Shown: positions 11,399-22,316 of the stretch, one piece after another
Layout of the letters: every line of letters starts with the position of its first letter
Position numbering within the stretch: position 1 is the first letter of the stretch
From: Linum tenue
Lineage: Eukaryota; Streptophyta; Magnoliopsida; Malpighiales; Linaceae
Assembly (NCBI GenBank): GCA_946122785.1
Contig: CAMGYJ010000005.1
Span: 39,484,002-39,548,001, forward strand
Direction: 5' to 3'
Length of the DNA stretch: 64,000 bases
Translations under genes and position numbers: made by a program
Notes under the pieces: generated by a model
Seen by the model: the letters and a program-made list of their open reading frames with translations, nothing else
The model's database searches: none
Told to the model about the DNA's origin: nothing

Positions 11399-13246
11399 TG
11401 TTTTTTATTTTTATTTTGTAAATAATTAATTATGAGAATTATCTTGATAAAGATGAGATAGGATTCTAGGGCAATTAATTTGATAAATACTTATTGACGA
11501 GCGCCAATTAGGGAAGAGACATTGTATTAATTTATTTATTTTTCCCTAATTAACCCATGTCCTAATTAGCTATTACATTCCCCATAAAAAAAATAGCTAT
11601 TACATTTCCCTAATCACTAATCTACTTGCACAAGACAAGGTAATGAATTGGTTGAGCAATTAATTAGTGGACTGTTTACATTATTAATTAACCTAATCGC
11701 TAATAACTAGTATACAATGAATTCATTTGGAAAAAAGGAAGGTAACGTCTGACCTCTCAAGACCCAAGTCTAATTCCATTTCTTTATTAACTACCGAAAT
11801 TTTTTTCCTTAATTAAAACACATGACAGTGATAAAATTATAGATATATTATTTTAATATATGGTGTGACCGGATTATAGTATAATGAGATTAGCATTTGA
11901 TCAATAGTATAATGATATAATTAGTAAATTAGGTATATTCATTAACTTCTACAAAGAAGCAAATCATCTCTTTCCCAATCTACATCTTCTACCTCTCCCA
12001 AACCCTAAACCCTTATTGCAACCTCAATCCATCCATTCCTACTATGAAATTGTTTTAGAAGCAAAATCATCTCTACCTCCACTAACAACATTTGTTCGCA
12101 TCATCGAAATACGCGTAGTAGGCTCAAGAAACACCTCGTTACAACCCACGGAGCCTCCAAAAACTAAGAAGGAAATTTTGACACTATTCATCTTTTTTTT
12201 ATCGGGACATTAAATCGAGAAACGGTTGATTCCACCACAATCCTCTCCACATTTTAAGGGATCAGTGAAGGTTTCAACCATTTTTCATGTCCATGTCTCT
12301 AGTAATTGCGAAAAGATATTTTTGTTCGACCTTCAACAAGCCACAAAGAGCCCTCTCCGAGCCCTGATTCCTTGGATAATGTTTGATAAAACTTAGCTTA
12401 GGAATGATCTAATTAAATATGAAATTAATGTAATTTTTTTAAACAAATTTAATAAGTATTTTATAACCATTCTACATAATTTAAATTAAGTATCCATGAT
12501 TTTTTAGAATACTTATGATAATTAATAATTAAATATACGTACTTCTAGTAAGTATATAAAAAATACCAAAGAATATCTTTTTAGAATACTTATGATAATT
12601 TATAATTATACTTAAATATACATATTTAAATTAATTATATATTAATTGTTGATCTTATAACTTCTGGCAATTAGTTATTAAATATTAAATAATGGATTAT
12701 TAATTATTTTTTGATTCACCTCCCCATAGGCCATAACCCATGTCTAAATTCAATTCTCTTATTAACTTCCCAAATAATGTTTTTACAATTTTTATACTTA
12801 ATGGCTTAATCCGAGTTGTCGTCCGTAATTTTTTCTCTTAAATGCCCATAATAAGGAAATTGTTTATTATTAACTATTGTCCTCTTTGATTGTTACAACG
12901 GAATTAAGAGAAGCCGTCTTTAATAATTAATTACCTATTGTAGTTAATTATTTTTCTCTTTAATTTCCTACAAATTAATTTTTATTTTTTGTATTATATA
13001 ACTATAACTCTCACGTCTTTCTCTCACCATATTGGAATCCGAATTCCTTACTGACTTACTGCCATGAATTTATTAAGGCAACTATTTTCCCTAATTAACA
13101 ATAAAATCCACATCCAAGATAATTATTTTAGATAATTCCCGTCTTTGTGTCCGTCGGTTGACTAGAATCAGTTTAGGTAATTAAATAAACAAACAAACAA
13201 AAAAGATAACAAATGGTATGAAGCCCTTGAACGGACTGAGCAACCT
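11399..13246. other. AT-rich interior, no gene seen
   Basis: This is strongly AT-rich with many TTAATTA-type words. I find no ORF with a recognisable domain; the 12016-12213 frame shows none. There is no tRNA and no clear repeat apart from short AT tracts. It is probably the middle of the inverted-repeat element. Confidence 0.4.
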
Positions 13247-13374
13247 CGTCCGACGCAGACTTTCGTACCACCGCCAGCCGACCGACGCAGCTTTTCGTGC
13301 CACCGCCATCTCTCCGAAAACGGGCTTCAGACCACCGCAAACCGTCCGAAACAGAGCTTCGGACCACCGCTACA
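13247..13374. repeat. Second 32-bp minisatellite, four units
   Basis: Exact 32-bp units lie at 13247, 13279, 13311 and 13343, of the form CGTCCGAAACAGAGCTTCGG followed by ACCACCGC and four variable bases. Period and core (CCGAAAC..GCTTCG) match the array at 11119-11398 in the same orientation, so both come from one ancestral repeat within the same element. Degenerate GTCGGACGG words continue to about 13500. Confidence 0.8.
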
Positions 13375-13915
13375 CATTCGACCTCATCCGACCGTCGGGC
13401 GTCGTCCGCTCGCTGGGGTCGGACGGGGTCCGCCTCCGACGGTCGGACAGGGCAAAATACAGGAGGTTACCTCATTCGCTGGTCCGACGATGTGGTACGA
13501 TTGTCGTCCGATGGCCGGCGACTTATGCTGACGGTGGTCCGGTGGTCGGCAACTTAGGCCGCCGTCAGGTGGCCGTGACTCCGGCTATGGTGATTGTGGT
13601 CGGGTGGTGGTGTGGGTAGTTTAAAAAAACAAATCAAAGAATATAATATTAAAAAAATTTGGAGGGCAAAAATATATTTTTAGTTTAATTTACGGGCGGC
13701 AAATAGTAATGACACGTGCGGCAAATAACACGCCTCTTTATTTAATCGTCATATCATGCTAGCTAGCCATGGTAAATTTGAAAGTAAAAACATGGACACG
13801 TCATCTTGTACACCATGTCGAAACCGAAAATGTGTAAAAGCAAGGCAATTGTCGGCCTCGACTCTCGCCTGTGGCCTGTCTGTCCTCATCCCTCGAGTTG
13901 TGAATTATGTCAAAT

Positions 13916-14445
13916 ACGGGTGTAAGTTTGACCCATAAAACCCACTCACCTACCCCGACCTGACCCGACCTTCAGGGTTGGGCTAGGTCAGTTTGCCTAC
14001 AGGGTCAACTTAGGGTCGGGTCAGGGTCAGATAGGGTCGGGTCATTTTTTGACCCTATGACCCTTAGCATCATACAAACACGTTGGACCTATTTGTAAAA
14101 TTTTAAAAGTTTAAGTACTAAATTGTAAAAAGAAAAAAATTGGGTACCAAAACGTAATTTTACCATCAAATTTTTGGGACTTATTTGTAAGAAAAATAAA
14201 TTTTAGGTACTAAAATATAAGAAAAAATAAATTCGAGTACTAAATTGTAATTTTTAGAAAAGTAGTCTATTTATTAGGGTCGACCCACTAACCCGACCCT
14301 TCGTGACCCGCCTCGACCCTAAAGGGTCAGACAGGATCATGAAAGAAACAGGGTCGGGAAGGGTCAGTTATACATCTTTAGTCTTTACTCTTTCGGGGCG
14401 GGTCAGACAGGGTCAGGGACGGGTCGGGTCAATTTTCAGCCCTGT
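13916..14445. mobile_element. hAT-like non-autonomous element
   Basis: The left end ACGGGTGTAAGTTTGACCC is an approximate inverted copy of the right end, which on the reverse strand reads ACAGGGCTGAAAATTGACCC. Both subtermini are packed with GGGTCGGGTCAGGGTCAG words. The AT-rich middle resembles 60-240. No convincing 8-bp target duplication is visible (TGTCAAAT left, CACCCAAT after the right end), so the exact ends are uncertain. No coding capacity. Confidence 0.55.
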
Positions 14446-14580
14446 CACCCAATTCGTGGGTCTACAGCCGCCGCTCCCACTTTGGCGCGACAAACGGGTC
14501 AGTTATGACTTATGATTTCTTGGAGCGCGAATTACTGCGATGAATTCGCGAATCTTCTGATTTCGGAAAGAATGTCTTTA

Positions 14581-14872
14581 GAGTTAATTGCATGGTTGGT
14601 CACTGAGATTACAAAAAACGTTCATGTTTGGTCACTGAAAATATTTAAATCCAATCTTGGTCACTCAAATTAGTTAAATGGTTCAAGTTTGGTCACTCTC
14701 CGTTAAATATGTCTGATGTGGCAGTCAACCCTCAAAGTTGACCGTTAACTCGGTGACGTGGCAACTAAAAAATAATAAATAAAATAAATTTTAATCTACT
14801 ATCATTTCCAACTCATTTTCATAATAAAGTAAAATAAAAAAAATAATAAAAAATATTATAATTGAAAGAGTA
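14581..14872 (+). repeat. Left terminal inverted repeat of the Pack element
   Basis: About 292 bp, inverted match to 15737-16037. The right arm has an extra ~9-bp word (TCCAACTCC on its reverse strand) near the GTCACTCTCCGT motif and a few substitutions. Confidence 0.85.
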
Positions 14873-15744
14873 CAAGTTCCTCCTCAAGGCCATGATCTCA
14901 TCCGGCATCGGCGAAGAGACCTACGTCCCGCGCATGGTCTTCGAGGGCCGCGAGGAGAACCCTACCCTCCGCGACGGCCTCCTCGAGATGGACGAGTTCT
15001 TCCACGACACCATCGGCAAGCTCCTCGCCCGATCCGGCGTCAAGCCGGACGAAATCGACCTCCTCGTTGTCAAAGTCTCGATGCTCGCCGCTGTCCCTTC
15101 CCCCACCTCCCGCATCGTCAACCACTACAAGATGCGGGACGACGTCAGGACGTTCAATCTCACCGGTATGGGCTGCAGCGCCAGCTTGATCTCCGTAGGC
15201 ATTGTGTCGAACACCTTCCGTGCACAAAAAAACAAGGTCGCCCTCGTCGTCACTTCCGAGTCGCTCAGCCCCAATTGGTACGCGGGCAACGACAGATCCA
15301 TGATTCTAGCCAATTGTCATCGGGTGGGTGCGCGATTCTGCTCACCAACAAGCGGTCCTTGAGGCACCGCTGCATCTTCAAGCTCAAGACCCTGGTCCGC
15401 ACACACCACGGCGGGAAGGACGATTCTTACGGGTGTTGTATCCAGAAGGAGGACGAACAGGGGAGGCTTGGGTTCCACCTGGCGAAGAATCTGCCCAAAG
15501 CTGCAACCCGGGTGTTCGTTGACAATCTCAGGGAAATCTCCCCCAAAATCCTGCCGGTCAGGGAGCTGGTCTGGTTAGTGGCGGTGTACTCGATGAGGAA
15601 ATTGAAGACCTCGCGGCCGGATCTGGAGCGAAGAGGGGGAAGCCGCCGGTGATTAATTTCAAAACAGGGGTGGAGCACTTCTGCATCCACACGGGCGGGA
15701 AGGCGGTGATCGACGGGATCGAGGCGAGCCTGGAGCTACTCTTT
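14873..15744 (+). pseudogene. 3-ketoacyl-CoA synthase fragment (captured, frameshifted)
   Basis: The frame is clearly that of plant 3-ketoacyl-CoA synthases (FAE1/KCS family), which condense malonyl-CoA with acyl-CoA in very-long-chain fatty-acid elongation at the ER. It enters mid-protein (SSGIGEETYVPRMVFEG) and carries the active-site Cys in GMGCSAS (TGC at 15174-15176) and the TSESLSPNWYAGNDRSMILA block. It then shifts frame near 15320-15330, continues through GGCAILLTNKRSLRHR, and shifts again near 15635 into VINFKTGVEHFCIHTGG. It ends inside the inverted repeat at 15744. The N-terminal membrane part and the C-terminal region with the catalytic Asn are missing, and no ATG starts the frame. 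No intron is seen, but many KCS genes lack introns. It cannot encode an active enzyme. Confidence 0.9.
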
Positions 15745-16037
15745 TAATTATAATAATTTTTTTATTTTTTTATTTTACTTTATTGTGAAAATGAGTTGGA
15801 AATGGTAGAAGATTAAAATTTATTTTATTTATTATATTTTAATTGCCACATCATCGAGTTAACGGTCAACTTTGATGGTTGACTGCCACATCAGACATAT
15901 TTAACGGAGTTGGACGGAGAGTGACCAATCTTGAACCATTTAACTAATTTGAGTGACCAAGATTGGATTTAAATATTTTCAGTGACCAAACATGAACGTT
16001 TTTTGTAATCTCAGTGACCAACCATGCAATTACCCCC
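15737..16037 (-). repeat. Right terminal inverted repeat of the Pack element
   Basis: About 301 bp, inverse of 14581-14872. The boundary with the KCS fragment shares GAGTA/TACTC, so the arm reaches the captured sequence on both sides. Confidence 0.85.
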
Positions 16038-16039
16038 AA

Positions 16040-16310
16040 AATTTATGATGCACATTTATGTAGTCTACTAAACCTCTTAAGCTACATTTGCTCTTTATAT
16101 ACTCTATGATTCACCCTCATATAGCCTACTAAACCCCTTGACCAAATTCGCTCCTTATATATTCTAATTTCTAATTATACGATACACTCTTATATAGCCT
16201 ACTAAATCCGTTAAACTAAACTCGCCCTTTATATATTCTTATAATTCTACGATGTGCTCTTATGTAACCTACTAAACCCTTTAAACCAACTCCCACTTTA
16301 TATATTCTAA
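16040..16310. repeat. Four degenerate tandem units of 60-72 bp
   Basis: The phrase (A/G)TAGCCTACTAAACC recurs at about 16060, 16121, 16193 and 16264. Each is followed by a variable stretch, then CTC.CTTTATATATTCT and ATGATGC/ACGATAC-type words. The first unit starts right at the Pack-element boundary. Confidence 0.65.
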
Positions 16311-17390
16311 TAATAAAAATAATAATAACAATAATAGGTTTAGGTTTTTTTGGTTTTCCTTGCCAATTTTTTGAAAAAAAATATATTGTTTGGTGAGGAA
16401 AAGGGCTGGAGATGTTACAATTTATAAGTAAAAAACCAACATTAACTGACAAGACCCATTATGGAGTGAAATTGAGAAATTCTTGTAAGAACTCCGAAGT
16501 TAGACATGCTCACCGTGGAGCAATGCAAAAATGAGTGACTTTTCGGGAAGTCACCTTAATATGTGCACAAAAGCAAAAAAACATGCAAAATTTAGGTAAA
16601 AAAGAACAATATCTTAATCCGAAAAAGTTCGAAATGTTTTCCCTGCTCGCTGACGTGGCAACTGAGCTGAACGTTGACTAATGGTCAACTCGGTTGACCG
16701 TCAAATTTGACGGTCAAACCCGCCTCCAGGCCAAATAAGGAAGTATGGTACATAGTTCAGGTCAGAATAGCAATTTCCAATACCTCAGATCAAAGTAGAA
16801 AATTTGTCTATAGTTCGGGCCAAACTAAGGTATTAACACTGTTAAATAAATCATGAATGTCTTTCGTGACGTGAAATTTGCTACGGCAACTAAGTGACAT
16901 CAATTGACCACCAATATATAAAAATTAAAAATCTCAATTGACTACTTTTTGAAATAATTGACCACCCATTTCTCTATAATCATTCCCCGCGTCTGGAATA
17001 ATTGCCAGTGCAGGTTCACGGCACTAATTAAACAACACATCCCCCAGAAGTTGAAAAAACGCCGTTCTGGGAGGCAGGAATCAAGGATTTTAATCGTCAT
17101 CTAATTATTTAATCCTAGATTACAGTCAATTAACTTTTCACCACTGTTCATGGGATTGTAACTGTAAAGTTACCGTGGCTATACAAAGATAAGAGTCTCC
17201 CCACAATCAATTAATACGAAATTACTCTGTATATACTCTGCCTGTTGACAGTTTCCCGGATTCTTAAATGACTCCAAATTCATCCCACCATATAGGGAAT
17301 AGTAAAATTCCAAGGCCCTTCTGGCTTTTATAGCAACAACATCAGAATTTTGGGAAAAGATGTCAAATTTTCCTGATGCAGCAATACTAT
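16311..17390. other. Intergenic, AT-rich, upstream of the first fucosyltransferase
   Basis: No gene seen. 16625-16740 has GACGTGGCAACTGAGCTGAA and paired TTGAC/GTCAA words like MULE ends, but no partner arm could be found. The ~300 bp before 17390 may hold the promoter; I cannot fix a TATA box with confidence. Confidence 0.35.
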
Positions 17391-17978
17391 AATTGCATGC
17401 TCATAAATTGTTTGGGAAAAAGGGTTTTTTTCTTTGTGTGGGAACTGTAGCAGCTGATGGGGATGGAATGGGATTTTCCGGGAAAATTTTCAGAACAAGA
17501 GAGCCTCACAGAAGTTTTCTTCCTCCTGGAATTCAGACCACAGAGAAATTGAGTTCCTTTGGCCTGTCCATTCTCTGGTATGTCACTCCTCTCTTCTCCG
17601 ACTCTCCTGTGTGTTTTCAGACCGTTTCCTGTCCGAAACCTGAAGAATTTCAGTCCAGTTTCTTTTGTTCGGTTTCGTTTATGCTGAAATGATGTTGTTC
17701 GGGTACATTCGATAAAATCGGAACAATTCAGTGTTATCTTTTTTTCGGGGATTCGGGATCAACAATTGTCATATCAACTACTCAAATCTACTTGATTAGA
17801 ACCTAACTAGTAACCCGTTTGTTGTTGAATGATTGTAAGTCTGAAGATATAATTTTTGATAAGTTTGGTTGTTGGGTTTCTGTTTGATTGTTAGTAACTG
17901 AACTGCAGAGGTCTTTTTAGGTAGTGGGTGGATTCATCAGAGTGCTTGCAAGCAATCCAACTTCAGACAAAGGAAGTC

Positions 17979-19816
17979 ATGGAACTGTTCCAGTCTGCGA
18001 AGCAGAGGTTGGGATGGGACAACAAGAGATTCGCCACGGTTCTGATTCTGTCCTTGATAATTCTCCCTGCATCAATCCTACTCGTGACAATATCTCGGAG
18101 CTCAACCTTCACCGGCGCCGGAGGGTTCAGCATTACCCAAATCCTGAAGGGTAAATTCCGGCAGCAAGCTCCGGCGACAATTGGAGGTAAGTAACAGTGT
18201 AACCACATTCATCCTTCTCAGAGGAATTGCCGAAAAGTTTCGTTTCTGAAAAAAACACCCTTTTTTCCTGATTCACAGAACTGAGAGAGCATTTGGCTTC
18301 CCCACCTTCAGTTGCTCCAACCCCATCTCCAGGATTCAGGACACAACAAGATTCGTCAAATCGAAACGACGAAGCGTTGCTGGATGGACTATTAATGTCT
18401 CCTGAAGCTGACGAACCTTCTTGCTTAAGCAGGCATCAATCCTACCGCAAGCATTCACCTCATAAGCCATCTTCATATCTCATTTCCAAGCTGAGGAAGT
18501 ACGAAGATCTTCACAGGCAGTGTGGACCTGGAACTAAGTCGTACAAAAGGGCAATTAGGAAGCTTACAAAGTTGGACAGAGTAGACCGTGATCATTCTTC
18601 TTCTGAAGAGTACTGCAAGTATGTCATCTGGTTACCTGCAAATGGGTTAGGGAACAGAATGATAAGCATTGCTTCCACATTTCTGTTTGCTCTTCTCACG
18701 GAGAGAGTGCTGCTTCTCCATCAACGACCCGATATGGAAGATCTGTTCTGCGAGCCATTCCCAAACTCGTCGTGGGTCCTGCCGGTGGACAAGTTCCCTC
18801 TGCAGAAGGAATTTTGGGATGAGAAGGACAGGCACTCACACAGCATTGGAAGCTTGATGCAGAAGGGTAATTCTTCTGCAGCAAGAAACGAGTCGTCGAG
18901 GGGTCAAGCGTCTTCGTATCTGTTTGTGAATGTGAATCATGGTCGCTACGATGGAGATAACGTGTTCTACTGCGACCGAGGTCAAGCTTCTATCGAGAAG
19001 ATTCCATGGCTGATTATGTTATCGGATCAATACTACGCACCAGCTTTCTTCGTGATGAAACGCTTCGAGAAAGAGGTGATAAAAATGTTTCCTGAGAAGC
19101 AAACTGTGTTTCATCACTTGGGTCGATACCTGTTCCATCCTTCGAATCAGGCGTGGGGGCTAATCAAGAGGTTCTACCGGGCGTACCTGGAGAAGGCAGA
19201 TCAGAGAATTGGTTTGCAGATTAGAGTGTTCAATCCCAAAACTGTACCATTTCAGACTGTAATGGATCAGATACTGAAATGCAGTTCAAAGGAGAACAAC
19301 ATCTTGCCTAAACTTGATGATGCCAAACCTGTAGGTACTTCTCAATCCGGGAACGGGACATCTTCCAAGGCTATTCTTGCAGTTTCTTTGTACTCCGAGT
19401 ACTATGAGCACATCAAGAACATGTACTGGACCAAGCCGACTGTGGAAGGTGACGTGATTGGAGTTTATCAGCCAAGCCACGAGGAGTATCAAAAGTTTGG
19501 TGACAATATGCACAACATGAAGGCGTGGGCTGAGATTAGTCTGCTCAGTACTTGTGATGTTCTGGTGACAAGTGCTTGGTCGACGTTTGGATATGTAGCT
19601 CAGGGGCTTGGAGGTTTGAAGCCATGGATTCTGCACAAGGCGAATGACCAGAATGTACCGAACCCAGCCTGTGTAGAGGATCTGTCGATGGAGCCTTGTT
19701 TCCATTTCCCTCCAACTTGTGACTGTGACACAGATGAGAAGGTTGATGCTGGTGCTCTTGTTCCTTACTTGAGACACTGTAAGGACTTGAACTGGGGAGT
19801 CAAGCTAGTTGAGTAG
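17979..19816 (+). CDS. Plant alpha-1,2-fucosyltransferase (GT37), first gene
   Basis: Two coding exons, 17979-18186 and 18279-19816, are joined across a 92-bp GTAAGT...CACAG intron whose phase keeps one frame, giving 581 residues. A TAG at 17922-17924 is in frame upstream, so ATG 17979 is the first possible start. A further intron in the leader (donor GGTATGT near 17578, acceptor TTTTTAG at 17920) is plausible. Residues ~18-40 form one hydrophobic span, typical of a type II Golgi protein, then a stem. The catalytic region has ANGLGNRMIS at ~187, RIGLQIRVF at ~378 and, from ~476, GDNMHNMKAWAEISLLS followed by WSTFGYVAQGLGG, the conserved GT37 blocks. The family transfers fucose from GDP-fucose to galactose on xyloglucan or arabinogalactan proteins; which substrate is unknown here. 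It is more diverged than the pair at 27003 and 33292. Convergent with the UBA gene. Confidence 0.93.
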
Positions 19817-20270
19817 TGATGAGCATGAAACAAAAACAGTAACCAAATTCTACTACCGGCTATATGATAATTAACCCCCTTTTTCGATTCTTCGATTGTA
19901 AAGAAAGTACAGTAATAGATTATCGACATTTGACTGAATCGGTTGTCTTCAATCATGAACCAAGTTAAGGTGTTTGTGTTGGTGAGTTTTTGTTTTTCAA
20001 TGTATGATTAACTGCAAAGATGCTGTTCACTATTCGATTGAATTGACTTTTAGATTGAATCGAACATGATAGAATATAATTGTATCTGGTTTTGATGATA
20101 ACATTCAATACTGTTTTTCGATTTCCATTCAATAGATTCAATTAGAAAGAAAGGATGCATTTTGATTTGATTTCTCAACAAAATATAGACATGGAGATGA
20201 ACATTTATGCACCCAACATCAACTAAATATACAGGTTGCAACCATCCCTCTCTCTGTGTCTTTCATGCTC
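19817..20270. other. Convergent intergenic spacer
   Basis: 454 bp between two stop codons; would hold both 3' UTRs. AT-rich, no other feature seen. Confidence 0.4.
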
Positions 20271-21848
20271 TTAAAGAGAAGGAGAGGTAACAAATTGTCT
20301 AGACAAGCTGAACATATCCTTCTGTGCAAAAGGAGAGGTCCAATCACGCAATCCTGGCGCAGAAGATGGTGCTTCCATACCTCCATTCCCGCTGGCCGAA
20401 GAACCATTGCTAATCAACAACGAGGAGAGCCCCAGCCACATTCTCCTTGACTTGGAAGGCAGCAATCTTGAATCCAGACTCCAATCTATGCTCGTATAAT
20501 CGAAATTAGGCATCAAACCTCCACTGTTCCAATCAACCTGTGAAGTTGGTGATCCCCAGCTATCAAACAGTCCAAGCGAAGATGGAGCTGCTAGTGATGG
20601 CAAATTACTGGAAGATGGAAAACTCTGATACTCTGATGATCTACTACTACCACCACCCATTCTAGTTCCTGCCGAAGCTTCCATTGGGTTTGGGCCGCTG
20701 AACAGAAATGGGGTTTCTTTGTACGACGATGGACGGTGGTGGAGGTGATGGTGATTATGGTTTTGGAAAGGAACATTACTGGAATACCATCTCGCCGTTG
20801 AAGAATAAGTGTTTGAGTTCTGAACTGGGTATTGATTGGAATTCATGAACTGTGAATGCTGTTGCTGAAATTTTGGTGATTGAAATAGTGATGGGTTGTT
20901 GTATCCATAGCCATGATTCCCCCACCTCTGATTCTGAAAGTTTCTGTTGACAGGGTCCGAATAATGGATCATCCTCTGCCGGGGAACCGCGGCGACATCG
21001 ACGCCGAGCTCGAAATTCGCTTGTGGTGGCAGCGGCGGCGGAGGAGGAGGAGTCGGCTGCTCTGGTTTCTGGGAAGCCAGAACCTCTGTTGCTTTCGCGA
21101 GATCCCCTTCACAATTCACAACTGCCCTTTCAATTTCTTGTTTAGAACATTTGAATCGAACCTCCAGAGCTGCAATCTCAGCAAGCTCGTCGCTGATTTC
21201 AATCTTCAACCCTAAATTCCTCTTTTCGGGGATACTACTTTCTCCGTCGTCCTTATCGCCTTGATCGCCGTTATCATCGCCGTTGCCTTCGAAAAGCCAA
21301 TTCACGGACTCCTCTACCTTCCCATCGTTCATCATGAGCGCCATTGTGGCACGATCTTTGGAGAATCCCATCGCCACGATCTGCTGCGAGAGGGATTCGA
21401 GCTTCCTCGACATCAGGAACCCACAGCAGCGTTCGTGGAGCTCTTGTGCTCGCCGCTCCCTCTGTCTGGCGTGCTTCTTCTCGTTCTTCAGCCGGATTTT
21501 TTCCCGCCGGTCGCTGTCCAGACCGGAGACGGTGACGTGGAGGTTGTCCGGCAGCCGGGTCGCGGTCGTTTTGGTTACTTCTTTTGGGTCTTCCTCGCCG
21601 GAGTAGCAGCTGCCGTTGTTGGAAACCGAATCGGGTTCGGAGCCCAGCAGCAGTGCCCCGATTGGGCTGCCCGAATTTTCATGGTCGGGCGAGGAGGAAG
21701 AATCCGGCGACGATGAGAGAATCTCCAATCCGGGAGTCGGGTCGGAGCAGCCGCTTTTCTTCGGGTTGGTTGCCACATTGTTTTGCGGTGGTCTGGCAGA
21801 ATTCCCGGCGAGTTTTTTGGATTTATTCCTGGATTTTGTTGGAGACAT
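20271..21848 (-). CDS. UBA-domain protein
   Basis: A single open frame of 525 residues. The ATG at 21848 is the first in frame and follows a purine/A-rich leader. Residues ~20-90 are Ser/Pro-rich and ~110-140 very basic (RREKIRLKNEKKHARQRERR). A UBA fold is at ~150-187 (LSQQIVAMGFSKDRATMAL, then VEESVNWLFEG). A second UBA/CUE-like helix set is at ~217-259 (ELAEIAALEVRFKCSKQEIE..AKATEVL), then poly-Pro and a Gln/Asn/Ser-rich C-terminus. This architecture resembles plant proteins annotated as ubiquitin-associated/EF-Ts N-terminal-like. Ubiquitin binding is inferred from the domain; the pathway is unknown. A 58-bp tandem repeat lies about 250 bp upstream of the start. Confidence 0.88.
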   Translation of the reverse strand: MSPTKSRNKSKKLAGNSARPPQNNVATNPKKSGCSDPTPGLEILSSSPDSSSSPDHENSGSPIGALLLGSEPDSVSNNGSCYSGEEDPKEVTKTTATRLPDNLHVTVSGLDSDRREKIRLKNEKKHARQRERRAQELHERCCGFLMSRKLESLSQQIVAMGFSKDRATMALMMNDGKVEESVNWLFEGNGDDNGDQGDKDDGESSIPEKRNLGLKIEISDELAEIAALEVRFKCSKQEIERAVVNCEGDLAKATEVLASQKPEQPTPPPPPPLPPQANFELGVDVAAVPRQRMIHYSDPVNRNFQNQRWGNHGYGYNNPSLFQSPKFQQQHSQFMNSNQYPVQNSNTYSSTARWYSSNVPFQNHNHHHLHHRPSSYKETPFLFSGPNPMEASAGTRMGGGSSRSSEYQSFPSSSNLPSLAAPSSLGLFDSWGSPTSQVDWNSGGLMPNFDYTSIDWSLDSRLLPSKSRRMWLGLSSLLISNGSSASGNGGMEAPSSAPGLRDWTSPFAQKDMFSLSRQFVTSPSL

Positions 21849-22092
21849 TATTTTACTCCCTGAAAATTACTGCAGAGGAAACAAAAAAAAAAAAATAAAC
21901 ATTAGAGCTGTTTTATTTACAGAATAAAGAATTAACAACCATTTATCAGACATTTTCGCGAGAATACGTGCTCATTTTGATGGATTGTTTTCTTGTTTGT
22001 CAAACTATAAATTTCAATTTGATAGTAAATTAATTGATTTCTAATGCACAACATTTCAATCAAATTAAATGTTGTCAAGATGTTGAGGACTC

Positions 22093-22316
22093 CCCAAAAC
22101 TCAGTTATTAACTTTAAGCTTGAAAATGGAAGATTAAAGAGAAAATGACCAAAACCCAGTTTTTAACTTTAAGCTTAAAATGAAAGATAAGAAGAAAATG
22201 ACCAAAATTCCAGTTTTATACTTTAAGCTTAAAAATGAAAGATAAGAAGAAAATGACCAAATTCCAGTTTTTAACTTTAAGCTTAAAAATGAAAGATAAG
22301 GAAGAAAATGACAAAC
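22093..22316. repeat. Four tandem ~57-bp units upstream of the UBA gene
   Basis: Each unit reads roughly CCAGTTTTTAACTTTAAGCT then TAAAAATGAAAGATAAGAAG and AAAATGACCAAA. Four copies follow one another with small indels. The array is 245-470 bp upstream of the UBA-protein ATG, so it may sit in its promoter. Confidence 0.85.

Larger units (their letters stand above)
5357..13736. mobile_element. Inverted-repeat-bounded DNA element hosting a copia insertion
   Basis: 5366-5399 and 13694-13727 are inverted copies of a 34-bp sequence (TATTTGC..GC then ATTACTATTTGCCGCCC), with 7 mismatches. Nine bases outside each arm stands TTTATTTA (5349-5356 and 13737-13744), a candidate 8-bp target-site duplication, though this low-complexity word could match by chance. 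Without the nested copia element the unit would be about 3.1 kb. It contains GC-rich subterminal sequence, two 32-bp minisatellites and an AT-rich middle, and no recognisable transposase, so it would be non-autonomous. Superfamily is uncertain: hAT if the 8-bp duplication is real; repeat-rich subtermini are also seen in CACTA elements. Confidence 0.45.
14581..16037. mobile_element. Pack-type (MULE-like) element with captured KCS fragment
   Basis: Long terminal inverted repeats, 14581-14872 and 15737-16037, match at roughly 95% or better by eye. They contain a repeated TTGGTCACT motif at their outer ends and GACGTGGCAA/TTGACCGTTAACTCG further in. Between them lies only an ~865-bp GC-rich gene fragment. 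This is the arrangement of Pack-MULEs and similar TIR elements. A matching 9-11-bp target duplication is not evident; the left tip is GAGTTAATTGC and the right tip GGGGGTAATTGC on reverse, so the tip may be altered. No transposase is encoded. Confidence 0.75.

Noticed and set aside
14303..14515. 70-residue plus-strand ORF
   Set aside because: It is made of GGGTCGGGTCAGGGTCAG repeats at the end of a hAT-like element.
16625..16850. A further MULE-like element near GACGTGGCAACTGAGC
   Set aside because: Only one end-like segment could be found; no inverted partner or target duplication.
17393..17692. Separate small gene upstream of the first fucosyltransferase
   Set aside because: The frame does not start with a supported ATG and shows no domain; it more likely covers the leader exon and intron start of the downstream gene.
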